Source: CALMBW01 sp963779645 (lineage in GTDB: Bacteria; Actinomycetota; CADDZG01; WHSQ01). Taken from it: a stretch of DNA of 64,000 nucleotides. The position numbers and the translations under genes are program-made. Below, piece by piece: positions 51,808 through 60,297 of this stretch. The first letter of the stretch is position 1. Each line of letters begins with the position of its first letter. The notes under the pieces are model-generated. The model saw nothing but the letters and a program-made list of their open reading frames with translations, had not been told where the DNA came from and did not search any database. The stretch covers positions 372,001 through 436,000 of the forward strand of contig CAVZYX010000015.1 in NCBI GenBank assembly GCA_963779645.1, read 5' to 3'.

Positions 51808-53148
51808 ATGACTACTGTTCATCTCCCCACGGTTCTACGTGACCTCATCGGAGGTGAGGGTGAAGTCAGCATCTCTGCCGGAGACATCCGAGGACTGGTC
51901 ACCGAGCTCGAATCTCGCTATCCCGCTATCGCGGGCCGCGTCAGGAACGAACAAGGTGTTATCCGTCCACACGTGAAGATCTTCCTCAACGGAGAACTCG
52001 TGGGACTCGAAGACTCGGTCGAAGAGAACGATGAGGTACGCATCCTTCCGTCGATATCCGGAGGCTCGGACGAAGCGGAGTTGCTCATCGGAACGCGCAA
52101 AGGATTGTTCGTGCTTCGCGGCCCCCGAGGCGCCTCGATGGAGGTTGCCGGTCGCTCTTTCGAAGGCGTCGAGGTTGAGTACGCCATCCGCGACCCTCGC
52201 ACCAACACCTATCTCGCTTCCGTAACCGACTGGCACTTCGGACCACGGGTTTTCGTCTCCGACGACCCGACGAAGGGTTGGGAGCAGACCGAAGGTCCCG
52301 TGTTCCCGGAAGATGCCGGGTCCACGGTCGAACGGATCTGGACGATCGAACCGGGAGCCGAAGACGGTGTCATCTTCGCGGGAGTTGCACCCGCGGCATT
52401 GTTCCGAAGCGATGATGCGGGCCGGACCTGGACACTTAATCGAGGACTGTGGGACCGGCCCGAGAGGGCCAAATGGCAGCCGGGGGCCGGAGGCTTGTGC
52501 CTGCATTCGATATGCCCTTGGCCCGGGGATCCCTCACGTTTGGCGATCGCGATCTCGGCGGCCGGTGTGTGGCTCACGGACGACGGAGGCGAGAACTGGC
52601 GCAAGGGCATCAAGGGCCTCGTTCCGCTTTATGTCCCTGAAGAAGCACGCGAGGACGAAGTCGGACTTTGTGTTCACGACATGAAACGGAGCCCAGTCGC
52701 GCCGGAAACCTTTTTCATGCAGTTCCACGGGGGCGTCTATCGCTCAGACGACGCCGGCGAGACCTGGAACGACATCGGAGCCTCGCACGGCCTTCCCTCA
52801 GACTTCGGGTTCCCACTCGTGATCGATCAGACCGATAGCAAGCGTGCTTTCGTGCTCCCTCTCACGGGGGCCGAGGACAGGACGACACCCAACGGCAAGA
52901 CACTCGTGCACGAGACCACCGATGGCGGAGCCACGTGGACCGCTAGAGGAGAAGGACTCCCCGATCGCGATGCGTACCTCACGATCCTGCGCCAGGCATT
53001 CTGCGGTGACGCGCGAGGCGGCAGCGACCTTGGCCTCTATTTCGGAGCCACTTCCGGCGAAGTCTTCGGTTCGGCCAACGGCGGCGCGAACTGGTCGACG
53101 GTCGCGCGCAACCTACCGCCGGTCCTGTCCGTCCGCTGCTCTAGCTAG
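51808..53148 (+). CDS. MoaD/ThiS-like ubiquitin fold fused to a sialidase-type beta-propeller
   Basis: 446 residues. Residues 1-86 form a MoaD-like beta-grasp domain (VHLPTVLRDLIGGEGEVSI ... KIFLNGELVG ... NDEVRILPSISGG) ending in the Gly-Gly at 85-86, normally the free C-terminus that is adenylated or thiocarboxylated. Residues 91-446 are a sortilin/exo-alpha-sialidase propeller with Asp-box repeats (LFRSDDAGRTWTL, GVWLTDDGGENW, GVYRSDDAGETWN, ANGGANWS). The Gly-Gly is internal, so function would need cleavage or has been lost. No signal peptide. The pairing suggests a metal- or sulfur-related partner, unproven. Confidence 0.82.
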   Translation: MTTVHLPTVLRDLIGGEGEVSISAGDIRGLVTELESRYPAIAGRVRNEQGVIRPHVKIFLNGELVGLEDSVEENDEVRILPSISGGSDEAELLIGTRKGLFVLRGPRGASMEVAGRSFEGVEVEYAIRDPRTNTYLASVTDWHFGPRVFVSDDPTKGWEQTEGPVFPEDAGSTVERIWTIEPGAEDGVIFAGVAPAALFRSDDAGRTWTLNRGLWDRPERAKWQPGAGGLCLHSICPWPGDPSRLAIAISAAGVWLTDDGGENWRKGIKGLVPLYVPEEAREDEVGLCVHDMKRSPVAPETFFMQFHGGVYRSDDAGETWNDIGASHGLPSDFGFPLVIDQTDSKRAFVLPLTGAEDRTTPNGKTLVHETTDGGATWTARGEGLPDRDAYLTILRQAFCGDARGGSDLGLYFGATSGEVFGSANGGANWSTVARNLPPVLSVRCSS

Positions 53149-53152
53149 CGGA

Positions 53153-55303
53153 CTACTTCACCAAGCGCGCCGGAACCTCTTGCTTCGTGGACTTTCCGGC
53201 ACCACCGTAGGTGATGGAGTTCTCCATGATGTAGAGACCGGTGTATGTCATCGCGTAACTGCGAAGGCCGTAGCGGTGATCGTGCTTCTCCGTCGGTGAC
53301 GGGAGGGCACCACCGATCACCCTGATGACACCCTTACCCAAGTCGATCTCGCCAACGCTGACGAGGCCGTCGCCGGTGATCCCGACGACATGACCGCCAG
53401 CGTCGGTGAATGCAGTCTCATCGACGACCGTCATCGGCGAACACTCGTTACCGATGCAGTAGCCGAGTGGAGGTGTCTCGACCAGCTGCCGGGCATTCGG
53501 ACGGAGACCCTGAACCATCGTGTGCTCGAAGTCCTGGATGTCTGTGTAGGGCTGGTAGACCTTGATGTCCTGGACGGACGCGTCGTCTACCAATCCCATC
53601 CCCGCCAGAGCGTGGAGACTCCTGTCGGTCAGAACCAGGTTCCCGCCACCGTTCACCCACTTCTTGAGCGACTTGAAGTAGGCGCCTTTGTCGGCACCTC
53701 GGGTCTTCGGCATCGAGGCGTAGTCGGGCAAGACGAACGTGTCGAGAGACGTGAACGCGCTCGACCCTTTAGACACGTCGCCCGAGTCGACCTTCTTGAA
53801 GGGCTTGGTCATGACCCGGTTGGTGTCGCTGAACCATTTCAGGTTGGTCACGTTGTAAGGAGCTTGCTTGACCGGACGGCCGTCCTCGCCGACACCGTCT
53901 TTGCCGGGGCCGGGCAACGTACCGGCATCGTTGTGGTCGGTATCTGTGATGTTGCGGATCGAATGCAGATAACCCGCCTGTCCGCCGGTGTTCAACCTGA
54001 AGCTCTTGAACTCCTTGTCCTGGAAGATCGCGTAAGCCATCGCCGTCTTGATGATCTGGCGCGTGGCGTTGATGTGGTTCTCCTGCAGGTAAACGTTCCA
54101 TGACTTATCCGGCACCGTGTGGTTCAGGAAGATCTCGTAGTCCATGCCCGTAACCGCAAGATCGGTGGCGAGGTAGTCACCGATGAATCCGGTGTCGGTG
54201 TAACCGAGGGTGTCCCACACCGTGGCCCAAGCAGCCGGCTTTGTCGGGATGCTGCTGGAGCCATCCGGGCCCTCTCCGGAATTCCCACCGGTCTCTTCTT
54301 CGATCTGATCCTGGATGCCCTCGAACAGAGTGGCGTCAATGTTGGACTTCGTGCGCTCTGCGATCGCCATCAAGGTGCGGTGCTTGAGAGAATCGAACTC
54401 GCCGGCCGGGTACATGATGTCGACGTAAGCGTTCGAAGTGAGCTCGCCGTGCACGTCTGCTCCGTAGGCCATCAGCCCACCGGCCTCGCGTGCGATCTCT
54501 TTCATGAGCTTGAGGCTGTACTTCATCTCACTCTCTTGAAGCGGGTTCCGGTTCTCGTTGATGCGACCAACCGTCGGCATCTGCCGGTTGAGGTCGGTGC
54601 CGAGACTGTTGCCACGCGCGTATGGCGCGGTCGGGACCTTGGTCGTGTCTCCAACGGCCCACCCATCGGGGTTGAAGCTCGCTAAGTAAACGACTTCCTT
54701 GGCCAGAACGTCCTTGACCTCGTACTCGTGGAACTTCGGCTTGGTACCCGTCGTGGACTCGTAGTTGTCGACCCCGTCAGTGATGGTGCCGCCTTCCTCC
54801 GCGGCGATCGCGAGGTCTTCGGCGGTACGCATGCCGCCCTCGAGGCCCCCTCGCTCATTCCCATGAACGGACAACGAGAAGAACAGGGGCTTCTTATTCT
54901 TGTCGGAAACTTTGTGGTCGGTGATCTTCATAACGAAGATGTCACGCCCATCGCCGCGATCCAGGTCCTCTTCTTCATACGAGCGGATCTGGTCGTCGCC
55001 CGCGCTAACCGCGTCGATCTCGTTGTAGTACTCCCTGAGGGTGAAGACGGAGATCCATCGGGGGTAAAGCTCGGCGAGATACTCCATGCCGTGCTGGTAC
55101 TCCGCGAATCCAGCAGGATCGGGCGTGTATTGGATGTAACCACGAGCTATCTCGGATTCGGGAAACACTCGGTCCCCACAAGCTGCGCGAGGAGCACCCC
55201 CCATGTATCCGTCCGTGCACACCGGTGTCGCGACGGCGACACCGGGTAGTGCCAGGAGTCCGAATCCGATGGCCGATACGAGCAGAGTCTTGAGATGCTT
55301 CAC
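53153..55303 (-). CDS. Secreted M14-family zinc carboxypeptidase-like protein
   Basis: 716 residues from GTG 55303 (ribosome site GGGAGGTTG), with signal peptide KHLKTLLVSAIGFGLLALPG. The zinc-binding HxxE is SVHGNERGG and the third ligand His lies in YGADVHGELTSNAYVDIMYP. The catalytic domain is followed by a long C-terminal part with Rossmann-like segments (FVLPDYASMPKTRGADKGAY, WVNGGGNLVLTDRSLHAL). Probably an extracellular carboxypeptidase or amidase. The frame continues upstream of 55303 only into the PAP2 gene. Confidence 0.85.
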   Translation of the reverse strand: MKHLKTLLVSAIGFGLLALPGVAVATPVCTDGYMGGAPRAACGDRVFPESEIARGYIQYTPDPAGFAEYQHGMEYLAELYPRWISVFTLREYYNEIDAVSAGDDQIRSYEEEDLDRGDGRDIFVMKITDHKVSDKNKKPLFFSLSVHGNERGGLEGGMRTAEDLAIAAEEGGTITDGVDNYESTTGTKPKFHEYEVKDVLAKEVVYLASFNPDGWAVGDTTKVPTAPYARGNSLGTDLNRQMPTVGRINENRNPLQESEMKYSLKLMKEIAREAGGLMAYGADVHGELTSNAYVDIMYPAGEFDSLKHRTLMAIAERTKSNIDATLFEGIQDQIEEETGGNSGEGPDGSSSIPTKPAAWATVWDTLGYTDTGFIGDYLATDLAVTGMDYEIFLNHTVPDKSWNVYLQENHINATRQIIKTAMAYAIFQDKEFKSFRLNTGGQAGYLHSIRNITDTDHNDAGTLPGPGKDGVGEDGRPVKQAPYNVTNLKWFSDTNRVMTKPFKKVDSGDVSKGSSAFTSLDTFVLPDYASMPKTRGADKGAYFKSLKKWVNGGGNLVLTDRSLHALAGMGLVDDASVQDIKVYQPYTDIQDFEHTMVQGLRPNARQLVETPPLGYCIGNECSPMTVVDETAFTDAGGHVVGITGDGLVSVGEIDLGKGVIRVIGGALPSPTEKHDHRYGLRSYAMTYTGLYIMENSITYGGAGKSTKQEVPARLVK

Positions 55304-55394
55304 TTCCAACCTCCCAGGTTTTGATGCCGAAAACCCCCCAATGTCCACTTCGCCCCAAAGGTGGCCGTGTCCTGCCTGGAGGGCTCGATAGCCC

Positions 55395-56168
55395 TCAGTG
55401 CTGGGCGGCTTCGGGGGCGACCCCTTCTGAAACCTTGACGGGCGGCTTGCCGCGCTCGGTCCTCCAGATGCTGAAGGCAGCGGTCGCCATGGCCAGCCAC
55501 GCCAGGCCGAGGACGAAACCGCCAACTACATCCGACACGAAGTGCACACCGAGAGCGAGCCGCGAGCTCGCGATCGATGCGACCAGCAGAAGGTATGCGG
55601 CAACAGACCAAACTCGCCAGCGACGCGGTATCAGTGGCATGAAAGCCAGCAACAGGGAGCCGTACCCAACGGTCGATGCCATCGAGTGCCCCGACGGAAA
55701 GCTCTTCCCGAACGCGTGTGTGATCGGATCATCGAGTTCTGGTCTAGGTCTGTTCACCGCGATCTTGACCACGGTGTCGATCGCGCCACCGACGAGATTC
55801 GTGATTACAAGAAAGAGTGCGACCCGTCGACTTCCCCGACGCCAGAAGAAGAGAGCGACACCGCCGACCGTTAGGTAGAACCAGGGAGGACTCCCCAAGA
55901 AGCTAAGTGTGTGCGCAACTCCGATGAGGAAATCATTGTCGACGATCACCCCGTGGATGGACTCCGCGATCTCGGTGTCCGCTTCGGTCAGGGGGCCTTC
56001 ACTCGTCACCTGCACCAGCAGATAGGAGAACGGGAGCATCACCAGGAGGGTCGCCAAAGCGAAGAGGGTCACGCGGAGCCCGTATCGCTGTGCCGGATCT
56101 AGCCGCCGTCGCGCCCAATCGGGAAGCCCGCCCTTCATCTGCGTTTCTCCGGTCGAGGGCCCGGACAT
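55395..56168 (-). CDS. PAP2-superfamily membrane phosphatase
   Basis: 257 residues. All three phosphatase motifs are present: KIAVNRPRPEL (KxxxxxxRP), FPSGHSM (PSGH), and SRLALGVHFVSDVVGG (SRxxxxxHxxxD). Five or six membrane helices. Dephosphorylates lipid phosphates such as phosphatidate or undecaprenyl diphosphate. Start could be ATG 56168 or codon 11 (ATG 56138). Divergent from the DedA-like gene by 9 bp and close to a diacylglycerol kinase with a vestigial PAP2 domain. Confidence 0.92.
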   Translation of the reverse strand: MSGPSTGETQMKGGLPDWARRRLDPAQRYGLRVTLFALATLLVMLPFSYLLVQVTSEGPLTEADTEIAESIHGVIVDNDFLIGVAHTLSFLGSPPWFYLTVGGVALFFWRRGSRRVALFLVITNLVGGAIDTVVKIAVNRPRPELDDPITHAFGKSFPSGHSMASTVGYGSLLLAFMPLIPRRWRVWSVAAYLLLVASIASSRLALGVHFVSDVVGGFVLGLAWLAMATAAFSIWRTERGKPPVKVSEGVAPEAAQH

Positions 56169-56177
56169 GATGGCGCG

Positions 56178-56807
56178 GTGGAGATCACCCGAACAACTCG
56201 CAGGATCTTGGTTGGGCTAGGGGCGCTAAGGATCGCGCTGGCCCTGATCGCCATTCCCCTAGCACCGCTCTTGTACGACGACCACTTCCTCTGGCTGGTC
56301 TTCCTGAGGCCGACGAAAGAGGTCTTCCTCGCGGGTGGCTTCCTCGCCGACAGGGGCGATGTTGCTCTTGGTCTCGTAGTACTTGCTGCCATCCCTTTAT
56401 CCATCTTCGGTGTGTGGCTGTTCTATCTGCTGGGTCGCTCCTACAAGGAAGAGATCGCTTCCGGTAAAGAGTTGCCTGGGATAGTCGGCCGGGTGCTCAA
56501 GCCGGAGAGGATAGAGAGGTTCGAAAACGCTCTCAACACCAAAGGGCCGAAGCTGATATTCCTCGGTCGCCTCGCGGTGCTTTCCTCCGCTGCCGTAGCC
56601 GCTGCTGCAGGAGCGGTCGGCTTGGACCCGAAGAAGTTTCTCCTCATGGACCTCGCCGGGGGTCTTCTCTCTATCGGTTACGCCGTTGCAGCCGGCTACT
56701 TTCTCGGCGCAGCGTACGAAAAGGCGGGACCATGGCTCACCGTTGTTGGGGCGCTCGCGTTCCTCGGGTTCGCATTCGTGATGGGCCGTGCACTCAGGCG
56801 TTCGTAG
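56178..56807 (+). CDS. DedA-like (VTT/SNARE-associated) membrane protein
   Basis: 209 residues from GTG 56178. Several hydrophobic segments and a DedA-like central part (KLIFLGRLAVLSSAAVAAAA ... GGLLSIGYAVAAGYFLG). DedA proteins are implicated in undecaprenyl phosphate or phospholipid flipping and pH homeostasis. The conserved Pro of the motif is not obvious, so it is a divergent member. Convergent with the diacylglycerol-kinase gene. Confidence 0.65.
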   Translation: MEITRTTRRILVGLGALRIALALIAIPLAPLLYDDHFLWLVFLRPTKEVFLAGGFLADRGDVALGLVVLAAIPLSIFGVWLFYLLGRSYKEEIASGKELPGIVGRVLKPERIERFENALNTKGPKLIFLGRLAVLSSAAVAAAAGAVGLDPKKFLLMDLAGGLLSIGYAVAAGYFLGAAYEKAGPWLTVVGALAFLGFAFVMGRALRRS

Positions 56808-56809
56808 CA

Positions 56810-58132
56810 TCACGGCTTCTTGACGTGGGGCACGTATACGGCCAACCGCTTCTCTAGTTTCTCGATGACGATGACATCGTTCCCCTCGAAGGTTTCCCCA
56901 TCGCGCGCCAGACGTAACGGCCCTTGCAATGAACGCAACTCCAACCTCTTTACGCAGGTTTGCTGGTAGATCCTGCTTCGTCCCAGCCTGCCTGTGAGGA
57001 CGGCAAGAACGAGCCTCGTTCGCGCTAGAGGTTCATCCCCGCTCACATAGCGGAAGTCCAACAGTTCGTCATCGAGCCTCTCGCGCCATGATGGTGCGAA
57101 CCCGCTCGGGTGATAGCGACAGTTGCCGATGAAAGCCATCCAAACCTTCTTACGTTGGCCGTCTATCTCGACGTCAACAGGTTCGCCAGAGCGGAGCACT
57201 TTGAGCAGCGCCAGCACCACAGCGGGCCACTTCCCGAAGCGATGTTCGAGCTTCTCTCGGGCATCCACGAGTTCCACGTAACTGCCGAAGCTCGCCGTGT
57301 TCAGGAATACCTCCCCGGCGATCGTCGCAACATCGACACCCACGGCCTCACCCAAGCGGATGGCATCGATCGCCTCATCGACCGTCTCGATCCCAAGTGC
57401 GCCGCTGAAATGATTGAAGGTCCCTGCCGGAACGACAACGAGTGCCTTCTCCGCTTCCAATGCGACCTGGGCGGCGACATTGATGGTTCCATCGCCTCCA
57501 GTTACGCCAAGCGCGAGCGCCCCAGAAGAAACAGCCTCGTCAAGCGCCTTCCGGATCTCATCTCCTCTTGAGACTTCGACCTCAACGATCGAAGCGCCAG
57601 GAAAAGCCTCGCGGAGCTTCTCGGTTGGTGATTCTCCGTCACCGGAATCTGCGTTGACGACGATGGACAGACCGGCACCGTCTTCGTTCGGTTCAACATG
57701 CGAAGGCAACTGAACCTTCGGAGCCGCGGGGCCGAGGGTTGGCGGGACCGGCCAGATCCGAGCAGATGCAAGTGCGATCGAGGCTCCGAATGCGCCAGCG
57801 CATAATCGCGCGAAAGGATCAGCGCTGTCGCGGCTCTGCGCTCTAAGCGCGACAAGCCCAAATAGGCCGCCCGCAGGCAACGATTCCAGGCCGGCCCCAG
57901 TGACGAAAGCTCCCGCAGCGGTTTCATCGGCTCGTCGCGAAAGGGGGCCAGCGAAGTTGCTGAGGGTCCGGGCGGCAAGCAATGAGACAAGGCCCCTCAA
58001 TGCACTGCGACGCGCAGCTCGACGCGGGATGAGATACATAGCGGCTGCAGCCACTAGCCAGATCCGCCACGATCTCAGCGCGGCCCCCGGCGGTGGCTCT
58101 TTTCGGGTGGATATCGATCGCCAGCGTCTCAT
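56810..58132 (-). CDS. Diacylglycerol-kinase-domain protein with N-terminal degenerate PAP2-like membrane region
   Basis: 440 residues. Residues 1-130 are hydrophobic and match the outline of the PAP2 part found fused to kinases in other Actinobacteria (LRGLVSLLAARTLSNFAGPL, AAGAFVTGAGLESLPAGGLF) but have no PSGH or SRxxxxxH motifs. The kinase domain has GVTGGDGTINVAAQVAL (GGDGT at 212-216), PAGTFNHFSGALGI, NTASFGSYVELVD and DGETFEGN. It phosphorylates diacylglycerol or a related lipid. The true phosphatase is encoded nearby as a separate gene. Confidence 0.85.
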   Translation of the reverse strand: MRRWRSISTRKEPPPGAALRSWRIWLVAAAAMYLIPRRAARRSALRGLVSLLAARTLSNFAGPLSRRADETAAGAFVTGAGLESLPAGGLFGLVALRAQSRDSADPFARLCAGAFGASIALASARIWPVPPTLGPAAPKVQLPSHVEPNEDGAGLSIVVNADSGDGESPTEKLREAFPGASIVEVEVSRGDEIRKALDEAVSSGALALGVTGGDGTINVAAQVALEAEKALVVVPAGTFNHFSGALGIETVDEAIDAIRLGEAVGVDVATIAGEVFLNTASFGSYVELVDAREKLEHRFGKWPAVVLALLKVLRSGEPVDVEIDGQRKKVWMAFIGNCRYHPSGFAPSWRERLDDELLDFRYVSGDEPLARTRLVLAVLTGRLGRSRIYQQTCVKRLELRSLQGPLRLARDGETFEGNDVIVIEKLEKRLAVYVPHVKKP

Positions 58133-58229
58133 CCCTCCCCTATTACCCGCTTCGCTCGCTCAGTACCGCAAAGTGATGCATCCGCTACCGTTCGTGACCC
58201 CTAGCTGGATAGGGCGCATAATCGATCTC

Positions 58230-58601
58230 GTGAGCATCCGTTCGGTCGTGGCACTGGCGGTGGGGGCGTTGCTGTTGCTGCCCGCGTGTGGGGACGACGC
58301 GCCGAGCGGTCCCGATCCGGAAGCCTTCTGCGAGACCTGGACGGCCGACACCGGACAGATCCCCGAGAACGCCGACGCCTGGGGCGCTTACGCGGAGGCC
58401 CACGAGGAGCTCGCCGCTTTAGCCCCGGGGGATATCAAGCCGGAGGTAGAGAAGATCGCGGCGGCGGTTCGGAAGGTCGCGGACGGCTCGCAGAACTTCG
58501 ACGACATCTACCTAGAAGCGGGCGTCTCGGAAGCCTCGGATACCTACCGGATATGGACATCTGAGAACTGCGCCGAAGACGGTGGCTACTACACGGGCTG
58601 A
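58230..58601 (+). CDS. Small secreted lipoprotein of unknown function
   Basis: About 123 residues from GTG 58230. A lipoprotein signal ends with LLLPAC lipobox, followed by GDDAPSGPDPEAF. The mature helical domain is KPEVEKIAAAVRKVADGS and has two Cys (AFCETW, SENCAE). CATAAT lies 7 nt before the GTG, consistent with a leaderless mRNA. No family recognised. Confidence 0.65.
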   Translation: MSIRSVVALAVGALLLLPACGDDAPSGPDPEAFCETWTADTGQIPENADAWGAYAEAHEELAALAPGDIKPEVEKIAAAVRKVADGSQNFDDIYLEAGVSEASDTYRIWTSENCAEDGGYYTG

Positions 58602-58745
58602 TCTTCTTGCTTCCGTTCGTGGCGTCGACCAGGTCGGTGATGCCTTTCGCAACGTGAACGGTGATTGGGCCCGCCGAACGCACGAGATTCCGCATCCTCG
58701 CGAGATTCGTTACGCCTGATAATCCCCTGCTCTTTAGTCCCGGTG

Positions 58746-59135
58746 TTACTGGACCTCTATGTCGCCTCGCATCCCGAAGTCGTAATGGCTGGGAAGGTGA
58801 CAGCCGAAGATCAAGCTTCCGCGTTCGGTGAACTCGTAGGTCGTTGTAGCCGTGTCGAGGGCCGCGATCGATACCTCACCAGGCTTGGTCCCGTGATGAG
58901 CCTCGGTCCCCTTCTCGTGGATGAATTGAATGACTTGGTCACCGACGATGAACTCGTGGTCGATCGGGTCCTTGTTGACGATCACGAAACGAACCTTCTC
59001 CCCGACTTCGAAGTCGAGCTGCTGTGGGTGGAAAGCCGAATGTTCGATATCGATCTGAACGGTTCGAACCTCTTGGCTCGGCCACAATGCAACGATCGCA
59101 GCGAGCACAACGGTTCCGATGCCTAGGCGGACCAC
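58746..59135 (-). CDS. Cupredoxin-domain (type-1 copper) membrane-anchored protein
   Basis: 129 residues from GTG 59135, overlapping the DUF2330 stop by 13 nt. A single N-terminal membrane segment (RLGIGTVVLAAIVALW) anchors an azurin/plastocyanin domain with Cu ligands His in PIDHEFIVGD, then Cys, His and Met in FGCHLPSHYDFGM. Likely an extracytoplasmic electron carrier or copper-binding protein. Translationally coupled to DUF2330. Confidence 0.87.
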   Translation of the reverse strand: MVRLGIGTVVLAAIVALWPSQEVRTVQIDIEHSAFHPQQLDFEVGEKVRFVIVNKDPIDHEFIVGDQVIQFIHEKGTEAHHGTKPGEVSIAALDTATTTYEFTERGSLIFGCHLPSHYDFGMRGDIEVQ

Positions 59136-60157
59136 GCCGACCTCTTCATCATCCAAAGCAGAAGTCCAGCGGCAGCGAGCCCGGTGAGCAACCAGGGGAA
59201 CGATCCACGAGCTTCTTCCGGTAGGTCGATCGGGAACGGGATGGGTACGAGGCCCGCTGCTACGCGGCTGGGTTCGCCCAAGCCGGTCGCATCGATCGCC
59301 AGATCGTGTTTGAGATCGCCAGCCTTCGCATCGATACGGAGGTACGAGAACCACATGTCGTCGGCCGGTATCCACTCCATGCCCTTGTCGGAACGAAGGT
59401 CGGATAGAAGGAGCTCCGATGCGCGCTCGCTGCGGTCGAGGAAAAGAGGCGCGGAGGTCGAGGGCCGCGGAAGCATGTTCGGGACACCTTCAGTGAGCAA
59501 GAAGACATCGGCTTCGACCGAAGCGTCCTCGCCAAGACCGAGCGTAAGTATGCGCAGGGGAACCCAGGGGTTGGGTGTAGGGATCGTGAGATGGATAGGA
59601 GTCCCGTCACCAACCGTCTGCTCTTGGTTCTCTGCTGCTTTGGGGTCGAAACGCGCCGCCATGAAGATCGGACTGCGGGCAGCGTAGAAGTCGAGCATCT
59701 CGGGAGCATCGGGAGTCAATGAGAACCCGTTGTCTAGCGCCCACTGACCGACCGCGTCGCCGCCGCCTCTGAGAACGGTGATGTCGAGCGCGTCGATCCG
59801 TGTCTCCAGAAGAACTTCTGCCTTGGCACCAGCTGCATCCGCGCTCTCGAAGCGCAGAGCTACCGTCCGGATGGGAGTCACCTCTTGAACCAAACGCTGG
59901 AGCGTCCAGTCCCCCGCTCGCTCGACGCTGGTCGGCACGCCGGGCAGCGGGACGATCGAACCGAACTCGGCCCCCCCACCGGCATACTCGAACGACGTCA
60001 CGTAATGTTCGACGCCCTCAACGTAGCCAACGAACGTGGTCGTGCGTAAGAGCGCAACCGTTCCGTTCGGGTTAACGAGGCCCCCGCACGCCAGCGCCGG
60101 CGAAGCAACGGCAATCGCACTCAAGATCCCAACGACGATGGCGGTGATGCGGCGCAT
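59123..60157 (-). CDS. DUF2330 secreted/membrane protein
   Basis: 344 residues from ATG 60157. Signal peptide RRITAIVVGILSAIAVASPA ends before ACGGLVNPNG, the characteristic DUF2330 opening, then VEHYVTSFEYAGGGAEFGSI. A C-terminal membrane segment (FPWLLTGLAAAGLLLWMM) anchors it. Function unknown; common in Actinobacteria and other environmental bacteria. Coupled to the cupredoxin gene, suggesting a joint role in copper or redox at the cell surface (inference). Confidence 0.85.
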   Translation of the reverse strand: MRRITAIVVGILSAIAVASPALACGGLVNPNGTVALLRTTTFVGYVEGVEHYVTSFEYAGGGAEFGSIVPLPGVPTSVERAGDWTLQRLVQEVTPIRTVALRFESADAAGAKAEVLLETRIDALDITVLRGGGDAVGQWALDNGFSLTPDAPEMLDFYAARSPIFMAARFDPKAAENQEQTVGDGTPIHLTIPTPNPWVPLRILTLGLGEDASVEADVFLLTEGVPNMLPRPSTSAPLFLDRSERASELLLSDLRSDKGMEWIPADDMWFSYLRIDAKAGDLKHDLAIDATGLGEPSRVAAGLVPIPFPIDLPEEARGSFPWLLTGLAAAGLLLWMMKRSAWSA

Positions 60158-60297
60158 TGGTGCCCCCTTAGCTGATCCAGTTGGTTCCTTGGACGAGCCG
60201 CGCCACGCCGAGGTTCCCACGACCCGTTGTGCAAACGCACAAAGGGGTCCCTAGCGCCTACCGGGAACCAGGTACTTGAAGACTCCACAAACTTGAA

